DNA of 64,000 bases. Origin: Corynebacterium humireducens NBRC 106098 = DSM 45392 (GTDB lineage: Bacteria; Actinomycetota; Actinomycetes; Mycobacteriales; Mycobacteriaceae). A model generated the notes under the pieces. That model searched no databases and was not told where the DNA came from. It saw only the letters and a program-made list of their open reading frames with translations. Position numbers and translations under genes: made by a program. This document shows, one piece after another, positions 58,877-64,000 of this stretch. Within the stretch, counting starts at the first letter, position 1. Each line of letters starts with the position of its first letter. The stretch covers positions 1-64,000 of the forward strand of contig NZ_CP005286.1 of the NCBI RefSeq assembly GCF_000819445.1, read 5' to 3'.

Positions 58877-59797
58877 CTACATCTCCTCGGGGGTGTCGGT
58901 GGTGTCGGGGTTGGTGGCGGGTGCCAGGACGATGTCGAAGCGGCAGGAGGTCCAGGTCCGGTCGCCCACGTCCCGGCCGTTCGGCGTCGGGGTGCCGGCG
59001 GGGTGCTCCTCGAACCTCTTGATGAGCGACTCCTTCACGCCGAAGACGGAGTCGCCGATCTCGATCTGCGGGTCACCCTCGACGAAGATGTGGGTGACCA
59101 GCGTGCGCATGCCCTCCGCGGTGACCATGAAGTGCAGGTGCGCGGCACGCAGCGGGGAACGTCCGACGGCCTGGAGCATCTGGCCGACGGGCCCGTCGTG
59201 GGGGATCGGGTAGGGCACCGGGGTCAGGCCCCAGAACCGGTAGCGGCCCTGGTCGTCGGTGAACAGGTGGGCGCGGCCGTGGGTGCGGCCGTCGTCGTAC
59301 TGGACGTCGTAGAAGCCGTCCTCGTCGGACTCCCACACCTCGATCCGGGCGCCGGGGACGGGGTTGCCCTCGGTGTCGGTGACCACGCCCTCCACCCAGG
59401 CCGGCTGCCCGGTGGCGGCGCCGGCGATGTCCCCGCCGAGGTCGATGCGCGGGGCGTCGTCGACGAAGAAGGGACCGAAGACGGTGGCCTCGGTGGCGTC
59501 CTTGTACGCCTGGTTGTTCACGGCGATGGTCTGCATCGACGCGCCCAGGGTGTCGGAGAGGAGGACGAACTCCTGACGACGGTCGTCGGTGATGTGTCCG
59601 ACCCGGGTGAGGAAGTCGATGGCGTGGTTCCACTCCTCCTCGGTGAGGCGGACGTCGCGGATGAAGGAGTGCAGGTGGGTGACCAGGGACTGCATGAGCT
59701 GCCGGAGTCGCGGGTCGGGGGTGTTGTCGAAGGAGGCGACGACCTCGTCGAGGAGTGCCTGCTCGATCTGCTGCTGGGTGCTGGAGGGAGTGTCCAT
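58877..59797 (-). CDS. Hydroxyquinol 1,2-dioxygenase (intradiol)
   Basis: The 306-residue non-haem Fe(III) enzyme has the dioxygenase N-terminal helical domain and the core [42 protein letters not shown] (first Tyr ligand), [13 protein letters not shown] (second Tyr) and RAAHLHFMV (His pair). It opens hydroxyquinol to maleylacetate. It lies between hydroxylase and reductase genes of the same route. Confidence 0.9.
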   Translation of the reverse strand: MDTPSSTQQQIEQALLDEVVASFDNTPDPRLRQLMQSLVTHLHSFIRDVRLTEEEWNHAIDFLTRVGHITDDRRQEFVLLSDTLGASMQTIAVNNQAYKDATEATVFGPFFVDDAPRIDLGGDIAGAATGQPAWVEGVVTDTEGNPVPGARIEVWESDEDGFYDVQYDDGRTHGRAHLFTDDQGRYRFWGLTPVPYPIPHDGPVGQMLQAVGRSPLRAAHLHFMVTAEGMRTLVTHIFVEGDPQIEIGDSVFGVKESLIKRFEEHPAGTPTPNGRDVGDRTWTSCRFDIVLAPATNPDTTDTPEEM

Positions 59798-59815
59798 GGA
59801 TGTCTCCTGGGGGTG

Positions 59816-60907
59816 TCAGACGGTGGCGGGGTCGGTGCCGTGGAAGGCGGCGGTGAGGAGGGCGGTCATGTTCTCTGCGGTGACCTCGACCGGGTTGCCC
59901 GCCGGGACGGCGGCGAGGACCCGCTCCACGGCCTCGGGGATGCCGTCCTCCGGCATCCCGAGTTCCGCGAGGGAGCGCGGGGCCCCGACCTCTCGGTACA
60001 GGTCGTTGAGTGCGGCGACGGCATGGCCGCCGTCGTCCCCGAGGGCGTGGGCCAGCTGGTCGGCGATCCCGGGGACCGCCGGGAGGTTGAGCGCGGCGAC
60101 GTGGCGCAGGACCACCGAGTGGGTCTCCGCGTGCGGGAGGTTGAAGGTGCCGCCGAGGACGTGGCAGATCTTGTGGTGCAGTCCGGACCCGGCGGAGGCG
60201 AAGGCCACGCCGGAGAGGTAGCAGCCGTACAGGGCCTGCTCGCGGGCCTCCCGGCCGCCCTCCCCGGACAGGCCGCGCAGCGCGGTGGCCAGGGCGCGGG
60301 CGGACTCGATGCAGTAGGCGCGGTTGATCGGGTCGGACTTCGGCGCCCACAGGGAGTCCACGGAGTGCGCCAGGGCGTTGAGTCCGGAGGCGACGGCCAT
60401 GTCGTGCGGCAGGGTGGCCACGAGGTCGGAGTCGTAGACCACGACCTTCGGCAGGACGACGGGGTCGACGCCCGTGGTCTTGGTCCTCTCCTCGGTGATG
60501 CCCCACACGGGTGTGGCCTCGGAGGCGGCGTAGGTGGTCGGGACGGCGATGATCGGCAGCCCGGTCTCCAGGGCGACGGCCTTCGCCAGGCCGGTGGCGG
60601 AGCCGCCGCCGATGCTGATGAGCCCGTCGGCGCCGGACTCGCGGGCGGTGGCGGTCGCGGCGTCGGCAATGTCCCGGGGGACGTGCTGGACGGCGTCGCG
60701 CCAGTGGGCGGCGGGGGTGAGCCGTCCGGCGATGGCCTCGGCGACCGCGTGGGTGCCGTCGGTGGAGATGAGCAGGGGGCGGGTGATCCCCAGCGGCCCG
60801 GCCTGCTCGACGGCGGCGTCGACGGCGCGGCCGGTGTCGAAGACGACGCGTTGGGCGAGGGTGTCGTGCACGAAGGACATGGAGGACGGGGCAGGCGGGG
60901 TGGACAT
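59816..60907 (-). CDS. Maleylacetate reductase
   Basis: The 363-residue iron-dependent alcohol dehydrogenase-type protein has SIGGGSATGLAKA (NAD loop), VPTTYAASEATPVWGI, and the metal/His region SGLHHKICHVLGGTFNLPHAETHSV. It reduces maleylacetate to 3-oxoadipate. ATG 60907 has AAGGAG 5-10 bases upstream. First gene of the three-gene catabolic operon, divergent from the LysR gene. Confidence 0.92.
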   Translation of the reverse strand: MSTPPAPSSMSFVHDTLAQRVVFDTGRAVDAAVEQAGPLGITRPLLISTDGTHAVAEAIAGRLTPAAHWRDAVQHVPRDIADAATATARESGADGLISIGGGSATGLAKAVALETGLPIIAVPTTYAASEATPVWGITEERTKTTGVDPVVLPKVVVYDSDLVATLPHDMAVASGLNALAHSVDSLWAPKSDPINRAYCIESARALATALRGLSGEGGREAREQALYGCYLSGVAFASAGSGLHHKICHVLGGTFNLPHAETHSVVLRHVAALNLPAVPGIADQLAHALGDDGGHAVAALNDLYREVGAPRSLAELGMPEDGIPEAVERVLAAVPAGNPVEVTAENMTALLTAAFHGTDPATV

Positions 60908-60925
60908 GAACTCTCCTTGGTGGTC

Positions 60926-60956
60926 CAGATCACATCAGTGGGTGATGGAGATCACC
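60926..60956. promoter_or_regulatory. Candidate LysR operator between the catabolic operon and its regulator
   Basis: GGTGAT (60941-60946) and ATCACC (60951-60956) form an inverted repeat, and AGATCAC occurs at 60927-60933 and again at 60949-60955. The site lies in the 110-bp divergent region. A TATAAAAT -10 (61004-61011) serves the LysR gene. Confidence 0.4.
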
Positions 60957-61017
60957 GTAAGGGCACCTGTCACATAGATCAAATACCAATTGTCAGCCCC
61001 CGGTATAAAATCTGGTT

Positions 61018-61938
61018 ATGGACAGTCGTCAACTGCACTATTTCCGCACCGTCGTGGACCAGCGTTCCTTCACCCGCGCCGCCGACGTCCTCCACATGAC
61101 CCAGCCCTCCCTGAGTCTCAGCGTCCGCCGGCTGGAGAAGGACCTCGACGTCCAGCTGCTCACCCGCACGAGCAGCGGCGTCGAACCGACGGAGGCCGGC
61201 CGCTACCTCTACTCCGTGGCCAGCCAGATCGGGCAGGAGATGGAGCAGGCCCGGGCCCACCTGCACGACATCGCCTCCGGGGCGGTGGGCCGGGTGCGGC
61301 TGTCCGTCGCGCCGGAGTTCAACTGGGGCTTCCTCCCGGACATCCTCCTCCGACTCCGCCGGGAGGCCCCCGACGTCGAGCTCACGGTCATCGACCCGGC
61401 CCCCGCGGAGACCCTCGCCAACGTGCAGGAGGGCCGCAGCGACCTCGGACTCATGATCACCTCCGATGTCTCTGACCTGCAGCGACGCTACGGTGACACA
61501 CTGGTGGTGGAGACCGTCGCCACCCTGCCGCTCCAGCTGGCGCTCCCCGAGCGGCTCAGCCACCTGCCCTCCCCGGTCAACATCGCCGACCTGCGCGAGG
61601 AGACCCTCATCATCCCCTTCGCCCACCCCAGCTTCATCGGGCTGCCCGAGATCCTCGAGGTCTACTGGGCGGCGCACCCCGAGTTCCGCCCCTACCGCAT
61701 CCAGAAGGTCTCCACCCTGCAGACCGCGGTGCCGCTCGTCTCCGGTGGGGTGGGCGTGGCGTACGTGACCGGGGTCGCGCAGAGCTTCACCACCACCCGC
61801 GTGCACTACCGCGACATCCCCGATCCGCCGCCGCCGCTCCACACCGCGCTGCTGCACCGCCGCGACGCCTTCCTCAGCCCCGCCGCGGAGCGTCTGCGGC
61901 TGCTGCTGCTGGACTGTGTGCCCGGGCAGGGTCGATAG
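61018..61938 (+). CDS. LysR-type transcriptional regulator of the resorcinol cluster
   Basis: The 306-residue protein has an N-terminal helix-turn-helix (RQLHYFRTVVDQRSFTRAADVLHMTQPSLSLSVRRLEKDL) and a C-terminal effector domain. It is divergent from the catabolic operon, the typical arrangement for an activator that responds to a pathway intermediate. In C. glutamicum the comparable genes are reported to have a TetR-type regulator, so the regulator may have been exchanged. Confidence 0.88.
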   Translation: MDSRQLHYFRTVVDQRSFTRAADVLHMTQPSLSLSVRRLEKDLDVQLLTRTSSGVEPTEAGRYLYSVASQIGQEMEQARAHLHDIASGAVGRVRLSVAPEFNWGFLPDILLRLRREAPDVELTVIDPAPAETLANVQEGRSDLGLMITSDVSDLQRRYGDTLVVETVATLPLQLALPERLSHLPSPVNIADLREETLIIPFAHPSFIGLPEILEVYWAAHPEFRPYRIQKVSTLQTAVPLVSGGVGVAYVTGVAQSFTTTRVHYRDIPDPPPPLHTALLHRRDAFLSPAAERLRLLLLDCVPGQGR

Positions 61939-61948
61939 GGTGGGCCCC

Positions 61949-62902
61949 GTGGACACCCCGCTTTCCGACGCCCCCTTCGACGACCCCGGCATCAGCCGTT
62001 CGCACCGCTCCGCGCTGCGTTCCATCGCGCGGGTCGTCGCGGAGACGGCTGAGCCGACCCCGCCGGAGCAGGCGTTGTCGCAGGTGGTGGCGCAGCTGGC
62101 GGAGGGTCCGGCGCTGGTGCTCACCGGGGCGGGCGTGTCGACGGACTCGGGCATCCCGGACTACCGCGGCCCGCGGGGCTCACTGAGCCGTCACCGGCCG
62201 ATGACCTACCAGGAGTTCAGCCACGACCCGGCGGCGTCGCACCGCTACTGGGCGCGTTCCTTCATCGGCTGGCGACAGATGGACGACGCCCGCCCGAACC
62301 GCACCCACTTCGCGCTCGTCGAGCTGGAGCACGCCGGGTACGTCGGCGGACTGGTGACCCAGAACGTCGACGGCCTGCACCGGGACGCCGGCACGGAGAA
62401 CCTGCTCCACCTGCACGGCAACCTGGACACCGTCATGTGCCTCGAGTGCGGGGCGCGGGAGGACCGGCGGTTGTTCGGCGAGCGGCTGGAGGCGGCGAAC
62501 CCCGGCTTCCGGGAGTCGGTCGCGGTGGACCCCTCGATGGTCAACCCCGACGGTGACGTGACCCTGCCGCAGTCGGTGGTGGACCGTTTCACCATGGTCG
62601 GGTGCCTGCGTTGCCGGTCACGGCGGCTCAAGCCGGACGTGGTGTACTTCGGCGAGCCGGTGCCGGCCGTACGGAAGGAGCGGGCCGCGGAGATGCTGGA
62701 GGGCGCCGCCTCACTGCTGGTCGTGGGCTCCTCCCTGGCGGTGATGAGCGGCTACCGATTCGTGCTCGAGGCGCAGCGCCAGGGAAAGCGGGTCGCGGTG
62801 GTCAACGGGGGACCGGGACGCGCCGACGGGCGCGTCGACGTGCTGTGGCGCACCCCGGTCGCGCCGGCCTTCGACGACCTGCTGGATGAGCTGGGCCTGT
62901 AG
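61949..62902 (+). CDS. Sirtuin (NAD-dependent protein deacylase)
   Basis: The 317-residue protein has LVLTGAGVSTDSGIPDYRGP, TQNVDGLHRDAG, the catalytic His in HLHGNL, a CxxC...CxxC zinc site (MCLECGA, GCLRCRS) and VVYFGEPVP, as in class II sirtuins (SIRT4-like, CobB). It would remove acyl groups from lysines. GTG start 61949 appears leaderless: TAGGGT (61936-61941) overlaps the LysR stop codon and ends 7 bases before. Confidence 0.9.
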   Translation: MDTPLSDAPFDDPGISRSHRSALRSIARVVAETAEPTPPEQALSQVVAQLAEGPALVLTGAGVSTDSGIPDYRGPRGSLSRHRPMTYQEFSHDPAASHRYWARSFIGWRQMDDARPNRTHFALVELEHAGYVGGLVTQNVDGLHRDAGTENLLHLHGNLDTVMCLECGAREDRRLFGERLEAANPGFRESVAVDPSMVNPDGDVTLPQSVVDRFTMVGCLRCRSRRLKPDVVYFGEPVPAVRKERAAEMLEGAASLLVVGSSLAVMSGYRFVLEAQRQGKRVAVVNGGPGRADGRVDVLWRTPVAPAFDDLLDELGL

Positions 62903-63005
62903 CGCCTGTTCTGAGGTACCCTTCTGTCCTCTCTGGAGAGGATTGACCTGGGGAAACCCGGAGCTCCGAGGGGTATCGGGGTACTTCCGCACAGCCCGGC
63001 TGCTC

Positions 63006-63893
63006 TCAGGGCGCGATCGCGTCCAGCGCCTCGCGCACGATCCGGCGGACGCGGGCGTCGCCGGGCAGGTCGACGTGCAGCACCCGGGACTTCGGCTCGA
63101 CGTCCTGGACGATGATGTTGGTGATGTCCGCCTCCGGGTCGTCCGACTCGAGGAAGCACGTCTCCAACGGCTGGATGATGGTGTCGAACCGGGTGGCGAT
63201 GTTCGTGTACCCCACCCCCTCCTCGACGGGGCCGTCGGCGTTGATCTCGTCGAGGAGCGGGTGCCCGGTGATGAGCTGGAAGCCGGAGGGGCCGAACCAC
63301 GAGGAGATCGCCGAGGTGAGCATCGACTCGCCGATCCGCGTGCTCGTCATGCCGGAGAGCATGCCGCCCATCGTCGTCCCGTGGTTCGGCACGCCGAGGG
63401 TGACCAGGTGGCGGACCTTCGGGGCGCCGTCGAGGACGCGCATCCAGTAGCGGGCGAGGATCCCGCCCTGCGAATGCCCGACGAGGACGACCTGGCGTGC
63501 GCCGGTGACCTGCAGGACGGCGTCGATGTACGCGCCGACCTGCTCCGCGGACTCCTCGACGCGGTCGGTGCAGCGGTGGCCGAACTCGGGGGCGAAGACG
63601 GCCCAGCCGTCCGCGCGCAGGTCGACTGCGAGGTTCTGCCAGATGCCGTTGGTGTCGCCGGTGCCGTGGATGAGGATCACCGGCCAGGGCCGTTCGGGAG
63701 TGGGGCGGGCGCGCCAGTCGTCCTCGAAGTGGCCGCGCGCCGGGATGCGGGCGGCCAGGGGGAGGTCGGGTTTGGTGGCCACCCGCGGCGGCCGGACCTC
63801 CCCGTCCTCAGTGGTCCTGTCGCGGGTGGTGCGGAGGCGGTGGAGCCGGTCAGCGAGGTCCCTCTGCAGTTCTGCCAGGTAGTCGGTCGCCAT
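63006..63893 (-). CDS. Alpha/beta hydrolase, lipase-like
   Basis: The 295-residue protein has the oxyanion segment VILIHGTGDTNGIWQNL, the nucleophile elbow LVGHSQGGILARYWM, and a LVTLGVPNHGTTMGG loop, as in triacylglycerol lipases. No signal peptide is evident at the N-terminus, so it may be cytosolic. TAGGCT stands 6 bases before ATG 63893, again leaderless. The 62903-63005 gap before its stop shows nothing distinct. Confidence 0.85.
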   Translation of the reverse strand: MATDYLAELQRDLADRLHRLRTTRDRTTEDGEVRPPRVATKPDLPLAARIPARGHFEDDWRARPTPERPWPVILIHGTGDTNGIWQNLAVDLRADGWAVFAPEFGHRCTDRVEESAEQVGAYIDAVLQVTGARQVVLVGHSQGGILARYWMRVLDGAPKVRHLVTLGVPNHGTTMGGMLSGMTSTRIGESMLTSAISSWFGPSGFQLITGHPLLDEINADGPVEEGVGYTNIATRFDTIIQPLETCFLESDDPEADITNIIVQDVEPKSRVLHVDLPGDARVRRIVREALDAIAP

Positions 63894-63954
63894 GGGGCCA
63901 GCCTAGCGGCGCATCATCAGTGACACCCGCCACAAACGTGCCTAGCATGGAGCC

Positions 63955-64000
63955 ATGAAGATCAACGACAAGCTACTCGACACCCTCAACAAGCAGGTCA
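63955..64000 (+). CDS. ftn: Ferritin-like protein, start only (cut by window end)
   Basis: Fifteen codons are visible: MKINDKLLDTLNKQV, which matches the N-terminal start of bacterial ferritins (M-x-I-x-x-K-L-x-x-x-L-N-x-Q-V). TAGCAT (63943-63948) stands 6 bases before the ATG, a leaderless arrangement. The rest lies beyond the window. Confidence 0.6.
   Translation, partial: MKINDKLLDTLNKQV

Overview
The window is a high-GC actinobacterial chromosome segment that starts at dnaA. Gene order (dnaA-dnaN-recF-dciA-gyrB, gyrA-DUF3566-tRNA-Ile-tRNA-Ala, then ppiA-rhomboid-crgA-pknB-pknA-pbpA-rodA-pstP-fhaB-fhaA-tRNA-Leu) is that of Corynebacterium/Mycobacterium. An IS1249-type element, an Erm(X)-type methylase, BioQ-like operators, a resorcinol cluster like that of C. 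glutamicum and many leaderless promoters point to a Corynebacterium, probably an environmental high-GC species.

Layout: 1-7.5 kb, replication initiation genes and oriC. 7.5-12.6 kb, an accessory block on the minus strand with a phosphoesterase, a decayed Doc-type pair and three secreted surface proteins of unknown role. 12.9-16.2 kb, gyrA and two tRNA genes. 16.2-17.6 kb, an intact IS1249-like insertion sequence with an 8-bp target duplication. 18-25 kb, a sulfide:quinone oxidoreductase, a metal efflux pump, a CwsA-like membrane protein and the methionine genes metF and metE. 25.5-36.7 kb, ppiA, rhomboid, a second dense cluster of DnaA boxes, crgA and the seven-gene cell-shape and phospho-signalling operon. 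36.9-38.3 kb, tRNA-Leu and a resident erm gene with leader peptide and attenuator. 38-51.5 kb, cell-wall peptidase, cytochrome oxidase subunit I, assorted enzymes, a ferric-iron-type ABC importer and a release-factor-like protein. 51.5-57 kb, biotin synthase with its auxiliary protein, a foreign-looking coiled-coil gene and a divergent ALDH/SDR pair. 57-62 kb, a resorcinol/hydroxyquinol pathway with its LysR regulator. The window ends with a sirtuin, a lipase-like hydrolase and the start of a ferritin gene.

How the parts work together: oriC, DnaA, the clamp, RecF, DciA and gyrase form the replication start-up module. The pknAB/pstP/fha/pbpA/rodA/crgA/CwsA-like genes couple Ser/Thr phosphorylation to peptidoglycan synthesis and division. 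The hydroxylase, ring-cleavage dioxygenase and maleylacetate reductase would turn resorcinol into 3-oxoadipate.

The signals most worth following are (1) a second oriC-like DnaA-box cluster about 25 kb from dnaA, (2) a bipartite 13-mer GGCGTCGNNAAGC present about every 2.7 kb in all reading frames and in gaps, (3) an inducible-looking erm unit bounded by palindromes that share a 19-bp direct repeat, (4) recF with no ordinary start codon, (5) a family of intergenic palindromic repeats, and (6) a foreign 665-residue coiled-coil protein. No search or folding program was run; family assignments rest on motifs and memory of families.
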